Shown here piece by piece: positions 24,176-36,964 of a DNA stretch of 64,000 nt (within the stretch, counting starts at the first letter, position 1; each line of letters opens with the position of its first letter). The DNA lies in the NCBI GenBank assembly GCA_038503035.1, contig JAVSML010024592.1:285212-349211 (forward strand). The letters are read 5' to 3'. The notes under the pieces are model-generated. The model saw nothing but the letters and a program-made list of their open reading frames with translations. It did not search any database and had not been told where the DNA came from. The position numbers and the translations under genes are program-made. Origin of the DNA: Crocodylus rhombifer (Eukaryota > Chordata > Crocodylia > Crocodylidae).

Positions 24176-25794
24176 GTGTGTGGACCTGAATTTGATCTGG
24201 GGCTGTTCAGCCATAGTGAGCACCTCTGGGGCTGTTCTGTCAGCTGCACAGTCCTCACCACGGCCCTTGCTAAGAGTTCCTTTAGACTCAATGGAATATA
24301 AAGGCATGCTGATATTTCTGCCACCTAATGTTAGCAGATGTAACAACCTGTCCTGACTTGCTGGCCTCTGCTGAGTCACGACATTGTACTGCTAACAGGC
24401 GACTCTGCAGTTCGTGTGTCTGTCTTGGGCAAGGGACACACTGTAGCAGGCAATTTCTTTCTTGGGTCAGATTGTGCAATGCAATCTTATCCTGTTGAGC
24501 ACCGTAGAAGTGTAAGCAATAGTCTTTAGTATGCCTGGGATCAGGTAGAGTGCATGACTAACAGATTGTACATCATCATTGGAGGACTTCAGGCCTTGAG
24601 CCAGAACCCTCACCTAATTTTCCATTTATGAAAGAATTACACTAATTAATCTTTTCTTCCTATCCCTTTCTGGTGCCCTTCCCCACTGGCTGTTTGAACT
24701 TATCCAGTTGCTTTGATAGATGCATGTTTATTGACATACTCATGCCAAACAGTCATTAACATGAGCACAAGGATGCTGTTGTAATCTGAGGATTTATTGT
24801 TACTGCTATGAAACAACTGCCATGCCATCTCATTTAACTCTTCAGTCCCCCATTGTTCCCTGCTAGAAACTGAATCAGCAGTGACCTTTCACTGTAAACC
24901 CACCACGACAGCAGTCTGTGTACCTGTTCATGGTTTGGCTTTTTTGCTATTGTTGCAGAATGCCACAGGGCCCTTAGAGTAAGCTGGACTTGTGGTTCAC
25001 CAGTATGGTACTTCCTCCTTCAGTACAGGAGGAATTTTATAATAATACCACAGTGCAGCTTCTCAGGTGTAACCAGGTTTAAATCTTTTTTTGTTAGGAA
25101 TGAAAACCATTTTGATCATAAACAAAGTGGCACTGCTAGTCATGAGTTAGTCAGAGTTTTGAAATGAATTTGTTCACTAGTTTAGAAATCAGGATGGAAA
25201 AAGATGATGGGGTTTTTTGTTCTGTTTTTGAAGATTGCTGTCTAACTCTCTTCTAGCTCTCTTTTGTTTTCAAATGGCTTTAACTGTTTTATTTCTAGAG
25301 AGAGAGAAATGAAATGTGAAATCTGTTTAGGGCCTTGGGGAAAACAGAAAGGAGGGTCCATCAGCCTTGTGCACTGTACAGGAGTCTGTTGCTACAGAAG
25401 ATGCTCTGCACCAAGTGGATTCATTTTCCTTTTCAAACTGGTTTTCAACTTCCTGGGCTTTTTGCTACTTACAAAAAGCAATTTCCAGGCAGAGGAGAGC
25501 TTATTTGCGTCAGTGAATACACAGTGTTACCCAGATAATTCATAAAGTTGGGTTCCTCAGTCCCTGCAAAGATGACGGTTTGAGAACCAATTGGGTGTGT
25601 GCACAGCTGCAGCAAACAGCTGTGCAGAGCCGCTAAGGGGCTCCAGCTGAATGGAAGTTACACTCTTAGGAGTAAAAGCCACGTTTAAACAGTCACATGG
25701 CATGTCCTTGACTTGGCTTGGCAACTTACTGCAAATGAAGTGGCTTGTGAACCACCAGGATACAAAGGCTCTACCTCCCTACTCACAGGCAATG
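24176..25794. other. Non-coding stretch, no gene seen
   Basis: No supported feature. Open frames here are short and lack domain signatures. Confidence 0.5.
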
Positions 25795-26080
25795 CATAGG
25801 TGGGACATTATGGGGGGGCAGGGGAGGCATGTGGCCTTCCCCCCACCCCAAGATTGGCCTTCACCGGCCACGGAGTGGGGGCACCAAGTGAAGTGCCAGC
25901 CAGTGGCCCCCCCCGAGATTGGTGCTGGCTGGCACTGAGAAGCACCAGTGGCACTGGGAGAAGTGATGGGTCGCTGGGGGACCCCCCCTGCCTCCTCCCC
26001 CCCTCCCCCGCCCCGGTCGGCAATCGGCAGCTGGTGTCCCCCCCAGGCTCTGGAGTCACCAGTCACCCATGTCCCTACTG
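25795..26080. repeat. GC-rich, C/G-homopolymer-laden block, possibly an interspersed repeat
   Basis: Composition jumps to strongly GC-rich between about 25,800 and 26,080, with runs of C or G and short repeated words such as GCACCAGTGGCACTGG and GTGCTGGCTGGCACTG. The edges are abrupt against AT-richer flanks. The block resembles the GC-rich interiors of the hAT-like elements elsewhere in the window, but no inverted termini or duplication were found. A 153-codon open frame here is a composition effect. Confidence 0.4.
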
Positions 26081-28309
26081 CATCCCTCGTGAAAACCCCA
26101 CGGTAGAGAAAAGCCATTCAAATCCCAGGCTAGGTATTGAAAGTTCAACTTGCACACATTTTGGCAGCTCTGCATTCTGTCCTTTCCTTTTCCCTGTCCT
26201 TGTGACAAGGCATTTAGCAGAATTCACAGATTCATTGGAATCTGATGTGACTATACCATGAGCACTTCTGCATTCAGTTAATGATAGTGTAGATTTGGGG
26301 AAAATTCGTTAACTGTTCCCTAAATCATGCTTATTAGTCTGTCAGCATTTCCATTATGGATGGTGTATTTTGCATGGTCCAACATAGATGCATGCTGTTG
26401 ATGTATGTATTGATCATAAATGTTTCTGTGGTTCAGAGAAAAGGTGGCTGGAACATGCAAGGTGATTTTTTTTTTTTTTTATGCATCTTTGTTGGTCACT
26501 GAAATGTGTTCTGTGCAGGCTAATAGAAAACTTAAGTCACTTCAAGTCTCACTCATGATTGGGGGGATGTCTGTGATGTTTCCCTAGCTATTTAATTTAA
26601 CTCATGTTAACTGACTTAATAGCCTTAACTCTCAAGTGAAGGTTTGTGTGTGGAAAGGTACAGTATAGGCATGGCACAGCCTAACCAGGATAAAATTAAA
26701 AATGTCTGCATTCAGGCATCAGATAATCACCCGGTGGGGTGAAATTCTTCCTTCCATACTCAGTGGAGAGGCAGTAGGTGATAAAGGTGGGGTTTCATGT
26801 CTTTCTTTAATGTCTCTGATGACTGACAGTACTAGCTTGATGCAGCAAGGAGGCAAGATATGCTGCTCAATGCACAGTCTCCAGTTTTGAGGTATGAAAG
26901 CTTGTCTTAACGATTCTGTTTTTCAACCCTTTGTTGCTAGACTCTGGGAGGTCTTGATGAGGAAGGGGGCTAGCGGGCTCTGAAATGTGAGCCAAGTTGC
27001 ATGTGAAAGCAGTTTTACTTCAGGGCAGCAGTAATAAGAACAAAGATTTCTTTTTAAGTGCCCAGCTTTTCCTGTCCCATCATTTCAGCTGGCATGGCTT
27101 TAAAACCCAAAACAACAAAAAGCAGTCGAGATGCTTGTCCTTGCAGAATTTCAGCTACACATAACAGTGACATTTAAGGAGTTTATTGCTTTCTCTGCTT
27201 ACACAGACATGTCTCCTGGTGCTGTAGGCAGTGTTCATTTCTCTAGATTGATTAGGGCGAGCTATGTTTTGTCTGGTCTGCCATAGTTGGTATAGATTGA
27301 CAAGCACAGCTAATTACCAAGTGCAAAGTCAGAGAGGATTACAGTGCTAATCTAGCTATCTCTCCTTTCTTACCACAACCTTCTCCCCACCCCCTACCCC
27401 CATGCCCATACATGTACCAAAGTATTTGGAAACCGTATGAAACAAAAATCAATACCTGGGGTGCATGGATTGTAACCGAGACAGCATGCCGCTGCTGGAA
27501 GCAGGTAGGTGCTTTTGCTGTTCTCCTTATGCCATGCTTTGAAGTGCTAGAAACCTCTGAAACGTCCTGCCGTTGTAAAGCAGCTGCAGCATACCCCACA
27601 GCTCTGATTTTGAAATACTAGGGGCTGAGAAATGCCGTAGGCTGTTACGGTGAGCTATAGAGCTAGCTTTAAAATACAGGTAAGTACAGATTTCTGTGCA
27701 GAGTGACTCCCATGCTATTTTCAGACCATTGCAGATTCTCCTGTATCAGTGACATCACACAGAAAAAATGAAAGATGAAATCTTGTGTGTAAAGTTGGAC
27801 CTCGTGGGAAACAGAAAGGAGTGTATTCTGGGACATCTCTAAAAGGATTAGCCAATTGCAGGAGGTCAGGACTAAATCTCTGTGTGGAATTGGCCCTATG
27901 TCCAGTTTATTGTGTCATTCAGCCTCCTTCTATGCTCTCCTCAAATGTGGTGTTAGCTTTACAGCTTATCTTCAACAACTTGGTTTTTGCCTTTGCACAA
28001 CCCAAGATATCAGGGAGGAGGTTAGTGGAAATGGGAGCCCTGAGCGGCAGGAGGAATTCACAGGGCGGATGGGAACATCACTCACATTCATTCCTCTTAA
28101 AATTCAGAGCAGGCAGTTTGTCGGCGGTAGGGAATCAGCATGTAGGGAGTCAGCACTGACACTCAGAAACCTTGGCTTCATCTAAGCTAATTGGCCTATG
28201 CAGGCCGTGGGCATGGGATTCTTCAGCATGTATCAGGTGTCCATTTTGTCTACTGAGACAGTCCCTGTCAGGAACTGCTTACAGTTACAGACAAAGGCTG
28301 GAAGGGCAG
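26081..28309. other. Non-coding stretch, no gene seen
   Basis: Contains a poly-T run at about 26,467-26,480. The 124- and 109-codon overlapping open frames at 27.8-28.2 kb have no domain signature or splice context that would support a gene. Confidence 0.45.
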
Positions 28310-28400
28310 AAAGAAGCACAGAGAGGTAAAATGACTTGCCCAACATGGCATCAGGAAGAGAACTGAAGGTTCCACGTCCAAACCATGATTCTTCCTGAGT
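28310..28400 (+). repeat. MIR-like SINE fragment
   Basis: AGAGAGGTAAAATGACTTGC followed by CCAACATGGCATCAGGAAGA and a CCAAACCATGATTCTTC block follow the MIR core order (GAGAGGTTAAGTGACTTGCC, then a library of AGC, then CCAGGACTC-like motif). It is an old copy. Confidence 0.6.
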
Positions 28401-28724
28401 TGTATTATGTATCACAGACAAGGAAATGGACTTCCAAAATTTCAGCAAGTTGCCAGCTTCCTTGCATGCAGGGACTGCTTGGGCACACTTTCCTTTGTAC
28501 CTCACTTCCTGTTTGCGAAGTTCCAAAAGGAAATAAAAAGATATGTCGGGGGGTGGAGGGGATCTGGTTTTACTGTTGTCAGTAATGAGCAATGCCTTAA
28601 GCTGGTGTCACGAGTAGTAGATGACATTCCTTTTTTTTTCTTTAAGGCTATAGTATTAGATGACACAACCTCATTCACTAAGTTCAAAAAGAAGAACCAG
28701 GACCATGCTAGTTTTAATTCCAGC

Positions 28725-28795
28725 TCAACCAGCGACTTGCTTGAAGACCTGAAGCAAGTCTCATGCCTCTTTCACCATCAGTAAAGCAGGGTGAA
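28725..28795 (-). repeat. MIR-like SINE fragment, reverse orientation
   Basis: CAGCGACTTGCTTGAAGACC, AAGCAAGTCTCATGCCTCTT and ATCAGTAAAGCAGGGTGAAT follow the reverse MIR core order (a GACCTTGGGCAAGTCACTT-like block, then a TGTAAAATGGGGAT-like block). Confidence 0.5.
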
Positions 28796-31416
28796 TGCCT
28801 TAGCTGACAGAGGTCTAGGAGCTTTTACTTCTTCCAAGTGTCATGGGGCTGCTTGGAATGGAGAGTTTTGTTTCCCAAGCTTTGCTTGAAATAGATACAA
28901 ATTTTTAGCCAAACAGGAGAAGCTTACAGCATGCTTCCCAGCATCACCCCTCAGCCTCAGTGCTGGCCAGTCGCTCTGGAGAATCCTCAGCCCAAGCACA
29001 ATCCTTACAGAAGTCTTAACACCACCTGGTGGCAGCTCCTATGATTGCTGTGTTTCTTAAACTTGTCCATACTGTGGGCCATAACTTTTAACAGGGGGTG
29101 GCTGGCAGACCATCCATCATTACCTCCCCCCACCCACCTTCTCAAGTATAGTTCTAGATGTCAGTCATAGCAACTCAGTGCAGGAACAGTATTAGGAAAC
29201 ATGTATTTTTAGTGCTTTTCTTGATGAAAGGAACTACACTGTCAACTCATGCAATCCAAGTACCTTTGGCTCTAGAATGACTGTGGAAGGCTGTCATTTT
29301 GATTTATGTCTGATTTCTGCTCCCCAATATGTGCTTCACTGGTTGCTGATCCTCATCCTGTGGCTCTCCCTCGCATGGTCCTTGCCTACTGTCTGCATCC
29401 AATTCTGTGCTGTCATAGTGTTCCCTTCACATGTGGGTGTGATGCCCAAATGTTGTGCTCCCCTTGATATGCAGTCCTGCTGCCCATTTCCCTCCTTGCA
29501 GCATCCTTGGTAGAACACAGGTCTGTGGTTGTTGACTCATTCATGCTGCAGCCACTCACTAACTGGGTATGAATTTATTGCTGTGATAATCCAAGCCCTT
29601 ACTTGGGTATTGTCCATCTAAACCCAGCTCCAATCCCTTCCAAGTTTGGTGGCACTATGAGCCTGGACTAACTGTCCTGTCTGGGGCTGTAGGGTCAACT
29701 TTCCATGAGGTTTCTACTTGGGCTAATAACATTCCCACTTAGCCTGCGTCCTCACTGCAAAACGACTTGAGGGTGATTGTACTCCAGTAGCTTCTTACAG
29801 TTCCTCCTGCCTCCCATGCTTCCCAAAAGCCAGACAAGTGCTCTCACTGGGATTCACTGCGAAAGTCATGGAGTAGTTCGCCTTACCATGGCACACAGTA
29901 ACAGGAGATGCGTCTCCAGAAATCCTATCATAAACATGGATAAATATAGTTGTATTGAGGATACTGTAATTCAGATGTGGCTTTGCAATATGGCTATTTG
30001 TGGCCAGGCTAGGCTGACCCAGGTTCCAGTCAGCCAGGTCGTGTGAAGCAACAGCATGAACTTAGCTGTCAAGCTGAATGAGTAAAATGATTTCTTTGTC
30101 CCCTGTGTCAAACATGAGCCTGAAAACTGGCTTGAAATGCATTTCTTTTTGAAGTGCCTCTCTTTGAGTGTGATGTCATGTTCAGGAAAGTGACTTTCAC
30201 AAGTGACATTGCAGAATCTCCTATTTATTATTCTTTCTGTTACTTGCACAGCTAGTGTTCTCCTTTTTATTAGATAAATGATACCTTTGTCTCTTACACC
30301 CTTCAAATTAATAAAGATTATGAATTCCAAGTGAGCCTGGAATCTAGATGATGCAGGAAGTGGACCTGGCTGTAGTCCACTCCTTAAAGCAACATTGCAC
30401 ATTGCAATATATAATAATCCCAACAAATTGTACCTTTGGTCCCCAAGACTTGGCATATCACAGTGCCTTTATGTTGTCTCAGAATAGTGCTTCCACCTTT
30501 CTCTTTTTCAGAGTGCCCAGTGTTACCAGGTAGTGGTGTCCAATTATAAGCTATGAGGGTCCAGGCAACATGAAGTCTTTATCTGGTCCTTAGAATCTGG
30601 TTCTGCAGAAATCAAGCATTCATTTAGAAAGGGTATTTCTAGGGTTTGTGGCCATAAGGATGACTGTTGAGGGTAGTTGCTTGCCAACCAGTGCAGTGCC
30701 ATCATCTTCCATGACTAGACAGCTTGAAATAACTTCAGAGATTGTATACCCTCCCAGCTCATCTAAATAGGGTGGTGATGTTATTAGGCTTACACAAGAA
30801 AGTGGCTGGGCACTCTGCCATAAATTACAGAACAGAATTGTCCCCCCTTCAGAAAGCCACTCCTCTCTTGGTCCTTGCCACCACCCCCCACTTTTTCCCC
30901 AAGCCTGCCTCTCCAGCAGCGTGCATAAATTGAGTTAACACCCTTTACATGCAAGCCTAATTATGACACATTGGAACATAGTTTTGAGCCTGATTGGCAC
31001 AACTGTGTGTGCCAGTTTGCGACAGCATGCAATAATGGTTTAATAAGCAAAGAATAGTGTCAGAACTGTACATACCCCATGCTCTCCTCTCCCTGCTGAG
31101 AGATGCTCAATGCAACAGCCACTTCAAGTGTGGTTACTAATGGAAAGCCTACATACTGGCCCCACCTTCTGTATGAGCTTGTCATTAGTGGGACAGCTGC
31201 TTTGGCTTGAAGGGAGAGAATGGCCCAAATGGCACAATGTCTGCTCTGGTGTGGAGGATTGCCCTGTATTTCAGTCACAGCCAGGGTTGTGGGATAGGTG
31301 CCACATTGACCAAGCTGCCTGGGGACTCAGGAAGGTGGTCGTGTAGGATTGGTAAAGCTACCTTAACACAGTGATGGAGAAGTACATTGATACCAAGAGA
31401 TGCAAGTCTTTGAAGG
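28796..31416. other. Non-coding stretch, no gene seen
   Basis: No supported exon, RNA gene or well-defined transposon. A minus-strand open frame of 161 codons (29,971-30,456) has no recognisable domain and is judged to be chance. Confidence 0.45.
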
Positions 31417-31424
31417 GTCTGGAG

Positions 31425-31916
31425 CAGGGGTGGCCTATCCATGGCATTCATGCCACAAGTGACATGGACTGCTGCTGTGTGGGGCACATGAGCCCTGGGT
31501 GCTCAGTAAAAGGAGGCACCAGAATAGAGGCAGGAGGGCAGTTTCTGGTCACATGAACAGTGTGGAGGCAAGACACTGCTCTGAGAAGTGTCAGCAGGTG
31601 TCCCTGCCAAGAACCAAGCTAACCCTTCCTTGGCCCTGCAGGTGCTGCTGAATTCAGGGGCTTGGATCCTCACTTACTGTATAAAACTGGCAGTTTTGTG
31701 GCCAGGAAAGGGTTAACCTGGCTCTTGGCAGTGAGACCTGTATCACAGCAGCATCCTGCCCAAGTTCTGCAGCTCCGTTTTGCTCGAGACCCGCCAGGCT
31801 TCCAATTCCACTGTCCCAAGGGCACAAACTCATGAGGTGCACATCTGGGGTGTGGGGATGGGAGCAGGGCTTGGGGAGGAGGCAATACTTCACTTGTGGC
31901 ATGTTGGCTATGTGTG
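31425..31916. mobile_element. Non-autonomous hAT-like element, 492 bp, near-perfect 8-bp TSD
   Basis: The left part reads CAGGGGTGGCCTATCCATGG and continues with CATGCCACAAGTG. The right part contains CACTTGTGGCATGTTGGCTA, its imperfect inverted copy. The flanks are GTCTGGAG (31417-31424) and GTCTAGAG (31917-31924), an 8-bp duplication with one mismatch. The CAGGGGTGGCC start and ATGCCACAAGTGGCA subterminal motif are typical of a widespread amniote hAT MITE type. No transposase remains. Confidence 0.72.
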
Positions 31917-31924
31917 GTCTAGAG

Positions 31925-34269
31925 GAAGCAATCACACTGGGGTACTGCTGTGTTCCTAGTTAGCGGAGGGAAGAGTCACGTGTATCATTTCTGCTCCTTG
32001 GGCAGTATCCTACAGAGGCTGGTGTAGCAGAGAGATCTGCCTTTGAAGAAGCTCAGCAGGAAAAAGACTTGAGCAAGATGAAGATCAGATTTAATTTAAT
32101 AATATGAAAAGAGTTATAAGAGCTCCTTGGCTTCAGGGCAGAGAGCAAGAGCTGAGCAGCTCTGGAAATTATTCAGATAGGTTTTAAATGAGAAATTTAA
32201 ATCTCATCATGTAAGAGTCATGAGTAAGAAAGTTTTAGGTGCAGTCAGCCGCTGTCATTTCTGGAAAAGGAAGGGGAAGGGAAAAACAAATGTGTGATAG
32301 TTTTTCCTAGGATAGTGAGGAGGGCTCCTACAGGGGCAGGTTGTGGTTTGCGAAACCTGCCATGCTAGTGAGCAAGAAAATAGTGCAAGGAGAACAAGGG
32401 GAGAGAAGGAGGCATTACCAGTGAGGTCCAGGGGCAATAACCTGATGAGTAAAGATTCTTCCCCAGTGGCTCTCCCTGCTTGGAGAGGCCTCCAGTTTCT
32501 GAGCAGGCCCTGATTACTAGATACTCAGTAGATGTGACATCAGTGGCCTCCTTCTTGCTAGATAGGAGAGGTTTTCTTTCCTTGACCTCCTGCCTTGCTG
32601 CTTTATTCTCTCCATCTTTTATCCGAGTCCTCAGCCATGAATAACTCCAGAGTCTGCCTCTGCTGCAACTCAGTGCTGGAGCAGTGGCTAGGTTAAATAG
32701 GATTCCTGGCAGCTTCTCTAGTTATCAAAGGGTTCTCTGTAATGATGGCAAAAATGATTAGGCGTATTAATGATGCTGTACTGGTTCTTAGAAAAAGCCA
32801 GGGCCAGCCATAGTCATGGATGCTGTCTGTCTGTTAACTCATGGATATAATGCTGGTATGCCTTGATTCAGGAAGATGATGCTATATGAATTTGCATATG
32901 TTCATGTTCAGGATGTTGGGTTTGTTTGTTTTTGTTTTTTTTCCCAGTCAGAAAGACCTTTTTAAAGGACTCCATCAACCTGGAATATACTCTCTCTAAA
33001 AAAAAAAAAAAAAAAAATGTAGCTGCTGCAGTTCCTCCTCCTCTCTTTGTCCTGGCATTGCCCCTGCCAGGGGTAGATCCAGGGGGAAGGCACTGCACCC
33101 CTCTCCTTTGACTCCTGTTCCATCCAAACTTTAAAACCAACTGCCTAGGAGGGGTCACAGCATTTCTATTCAGGCAGCACTGATGGAGTCAGCTGATTTG
33201 ATGGCTCATTTATCAGCTGATTCCTGCTACTCTCTCTCCACTCCACAGGCATTAATGACACTCTAGAAGACTAGATTTTATTCTGTGAATCTGAGTAAGA
33301 GATGTACATTTGCCTATAATGATTACCAAGCTAATGATACAACCTTTTTTGACTATTTTGCCTAGTTGTGTTTTTTAAATTTATATATAATCTAGCAAAT
33401 CTGTATACATTCCAATAGTTACATTTGTTTTTGCTCTGACCTTAAACTAAATAATATGGTACTAGTCCCCTAGCTATTGGTAATCCTTCTAGTTTCTCTT
33501 TAACTAGAGAAATGTGTGTCATATGATGATGTGCCATACATTCTGTCCCCCCTTCCTTTTCAAAATCCTGGATCTGCCCATGGCCCCTTCAAAGTCCATT
33601 CTTGTCTTCATCCACTGTCACCCAGACTTCTCCATGAAGGGACACAGGGCAAAGAGGGTTCAGGAAACACGTGCATATGTAGTCAGATTCTGGGATTCTG
33701 TCAGTGGGACTTTCTGTCTGTGGCACAGAAATGTGGGCCTGTTTTCTTAACTATCTTTTCCGCTTCCTGACTTGAGTAATGCATGTTCCAGCAAGCACCT
33801 CAAACAAGCCTTTAAAAATAAGCAGAAGATATACAGGCAATGAGAAATAAGACCGATCAGTACTCAAGAAATACGAAAATAATGCAAGGCTGGCCAAAGG
33901 CTTATTTCTGCTCGGCTCACAAAGAATATTGAAATCAAATAGCAAAAGCTTCTTTGATCATATAAATGAAAAGTAAGCCAGTTGGAGGCACAATAGGCTA
34001 AAGATGGGGTGAAGATCAAGGACAATGTAAGTATGACCCAATAACAGAAAGTGTTGAGGACATTGTTGTGGGGGAGCAGTACCACAGTGCAGTAAGGACT
34101 GGATTATTGAAACCTTGAATGGAAGCAAAACTTTTGATTGCTTCTATCACAAAACTTAGGGGGCCCAGATAATCGTCAGCCTAAAATATTGAAGGAATAT
34201 AGTACAAAATAGCAATTCCTGTTGCATGGATCTTGACTGAATCAATCAACTCAAGGATAGTAGCCTGTA
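31925..34269. other. Non-coding stretch, no gene seen
   Basis: A 20-base A run lies at 32,998-33,017 with no recognisable retroposon body before it. Between about 33,185 and 33,235 two CAGCTGATT-type E-box words repeat. No exon was recognised. Confidence 0.45.
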
Positions 34270-35500
34270 ACTGGAAAATAGTAATGTAGTACCTGCTTTT
34301 AAAAAGGGGTGAAAGAGTGACCCAGGCAATTACAGACTTGTTAGCTTAAATTCAGTAGTATGTAAGGTGTTAGAACAGATGATGTAGGAAAGAATAATCA
34401 AAGGTATGGAAGTAAACAGAAGAAAACAGGACAAAGCGCAACGTGAGTTCATTCAGGGAAGATTGTGTCAGCCTAATTTAATATCACTGTGACAAGATAA
34501 CAGACTTCTTGGATAAGAGTAAAGCAGTGAACTTGATTTATCTAGCTTTAAGAAAGCTTTTGATGTTGTGCCTGCTGGGAAAATTATTGGCCAAACTAGA
34601 AATGACAGGATCGTGAGATGCATAAGAGTTTGGTTTAAAAGGGTTATGTTGAAAGGTGAGCTATCTTACCGGAGAGGAGTAGCCAGTGGTGTTCCTAACG
34701 GGTTGATCATAGAACCAACTCTGTTTGATGTTTTTGTCAGCCAGCTTGGTTCTGGAGCTAGAAGTATCCTCATGAAATCTGCAGATAACATAAGGCTGGA
34801 GGTTGAGTATTGCTAACGTGAAAGAGGATCAGATTGCAATAATACAAAAAGAAAATCTTGTGGAATGGAACATTAGAAATGGTATCGATTTTGATGGTAT
34901 GGAGCACAAAGTCATGCTCTTGGGGACCAGCAGCAAGGACTTTGGCTGTAAAATGGGGTTGCATAGGCTGGAGACAATGGAGGAAAAGCAAGACCTGGAT
35001 GAACTTGGTCAGTTTTAGCATAGGATGGCTATGAGCAGCCAGGGGTGTATTAGGCAGGGTATTTTCAATAGAAAAAAGGAGATCACTCATACAAAGCCTG
35101 GGTAAGACCCCATTCAGAATACTGTGTGCAATTCTGGTCACCATTGTTCAAGAAAGATGAATAATTTCAAAGAGCCACTAAGATGGCTAAGGGAATGGAC
35201 ACTTTTTCTTGTGCAAAAAACCCCCTCAAGAAGTTTGTTTTAGTTAGCCTTACAAAACAGGTGTACAAAAGGGATATGACCATCCTTTACAAGTACGTAA
35301 GGGAAAAATGAACACTAGCCCAGGCTCAAACAGCTATGGGCATATTTACATTGGAAAGTAGATGATGATTCTTAACTATTGGAAGAGTGAAGTTTTGGAA
35401 TGATCTTCTAAGCCAAGTAGTGGGACAAAGAACCTGAATCATTTTTAAAATTGAATTGGATAAGGTTGTGGAAGGGCTGGTATGGTGGGGCTCAACAATT
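34270..35500 (+). mobile_element. Ancient CR1/L3-type LINE fragment, heavily decayed
   Basis: Conceptual reading gives decayed reverse transcriptase blocks in the right order: a NYRLVSLNSVVCKVLEQMM-like block near 34,325, KAFDVVPAGKI near 34,555, a VASGVPNGLIIEPTLFDVF block near 34,680, and KSADNIRLEV near 34,780, where the catalytic aspartate pair of the usual FADD box is changed to DN. The 3' part contains the stock phrase GTAAGACCCCATTCAGAATA and CTGTGTGCAATTCTGGTCAC found in L3/CR1 elements. Divergence is much higher than in the copy at 20.3 kb, so this is an older insertion. The limits are approximate. Confidence 0.8.
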
Positions 35501-36964
35501 GGTGTGTGCAACATATGGAATCGGATACACGTGTTGGGGTAGAGAGGTATCTTGTCTTGCAGTGTAGTAAGTGTCTGCCAGTTCCTTGTTTCTGTGCTTT
35601 TGCTGGTGGCCAAGAAGGACTTTTCCCCCTCATAATTGCTGCTGGCAGTTAGTTTAGTTTTTTTTTTTTCTGTGAAGCACTGGGACATTGGCCATGGAGA
35701 TTTTGTTGTTTGGGGCATGTTAATGTTCTTATCAGTACTTTAAACAGAGAATTTCCTGGGTAGAGAGTCTCACCAATTAGTTATCACAATTACCAAATTT
35801 GGGGGCAGGAAGGAACTTTACCCATAAGTCAGATTAGTATGGACTTTGGAGGAGGGAGGATTGCCTTCCTTTCTAGGTCATGGTCCTTTTTCTAAGTTCT
35901 TCTGAACATATATTGAGCAGTTACTCCCCTGTGATTGCAGTGGCAGGGCCCTCATCTCCCCTGCTTTTGGTAATGGTGTAACGTAAGACAGTATTGTTGT
36001 TCAAGTGTTGTGCCTTGTAGCTGTGTAAGGGGTTGGAAGTGGTGATTTTGGAGATGTCTTGGGTAAACAGTTGCCCTCTAATGCAGGGCACAGGACTTGA
36101 TGGTCCAAGAGACCATCTGGCCTGCTTCTTGTGGCTGGTTGATTTTTTAGAAATGGAGAAGAGAGGAAGAACTCTTCTTTCTTTGTGGGGCACATGGGCT
36201 TTATCTATACCTCACTATTGGTAACAGACTCAACCTTTACCCAGTAGTTTTAGTACCAGTTGCCTGATTTCATGCATCTCAGAAGCAAACATTTGGCAAA
36301 TCTGCAGTTGTACTGCTGCCCCCAAAAGAGCTTTTCTCCTCTAAATTCCTTGAAGGGTCATTAAAATGTGAAAGGATTTAGACAAGGGAAAGAGAACTTT
36401 GGTTTTCTGAGAAAAGATTAAAGGTGTTCCACTTACTTAGTTTGGCCAGCGACTGTGGGGTAAAAGGCCCTACTGGGGACTTGCCAGGCTTTGAAGGACA
36501 TTGGCATCGAGTAGAAGGGAGGAATTGTTATGGGTAGACCAAGGGTACCTGGCTAGGAGTGAAATGAAGTTAAGAGGAGGAAAGTGTAGGCTGCATGAGA
36601 TGAACACCTTGACTGTAAATGGGATCTATTAATCTGTGCACTGATAACATTAGAGATGCGATGAAAGGTCCTGTGTCATAGCTTGGGGTATGCAGCGGTA
36701 GTCTAACAAAGCACTAGAGAATATACTGCCAGGAACAATCTGTGTTGGCCCAGGACTCTAGGGAGAGGAGCCTTTCTGTGGACTAGATGTGGTCTAATAG
36801 GGCTTTCCAGCTCCTGATGTTTATGATTCATTATAACTGTAAATATAAACCCTCTCCCCGGTGCTGCTCTAAAGAATCCAGCTCTTACTTCCTCCCTTGG
36901 CGCAGAGGTTTCATGTCATTAACACTTGAGGTTCATTTCCCTCCCCCCATTCTTTTTATTGCAG
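35501..36964. other. Intron sequence before the Ig2 exon
   Basis: No repeat or gene was recognised. The last bases, a pyrimidine-rich run ending CTTTTTATTGCAG, form the acceptor of the Ig2 exon. Confidence 0.6.

Larger units (their letters stand above)
1..36964 (+). other. IGSF3: IGSF3 intron upstream of the Ig2 exon (possibly partly 5' flank)
   Basis: The Ig2 exon begins in phase 1 after a clear acceptor, so at least one coding exon must lie upstream. I read this 36.9 kb for an Ig1-type exon (the expected V-set cysteine and tryptophan pattern and a DxGxYxC-like motif next to a phase 1 donor) and for a signal-peptide exon, and found neither. The many open frames of 60-120 codons here lack domain signatures, lie on both strands and often overlap repeats, so I treat them as chance. 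If the Ig1 exon lies left of the window, this is one intron of at least 36.9 kb. That it is intron rather than intergenic is inference. Confidence 0.6.

Noticed and set aside
32998..33017. Poly-A run as the tail of a processed pseudogene
   Set aside because: No gene-like body, polyadenylation signal or flanking duplication was recognisable upstream of the run.
36787..36964. ATG upstream of the Ig2 domain as a possible translation start
   Set aside because: The reading frame merely stays open through the intron; a polypyrimidine tract and AG acceptor at 36964 and phase 1 continuity with the rest of the gene show that coding begins at 36965.
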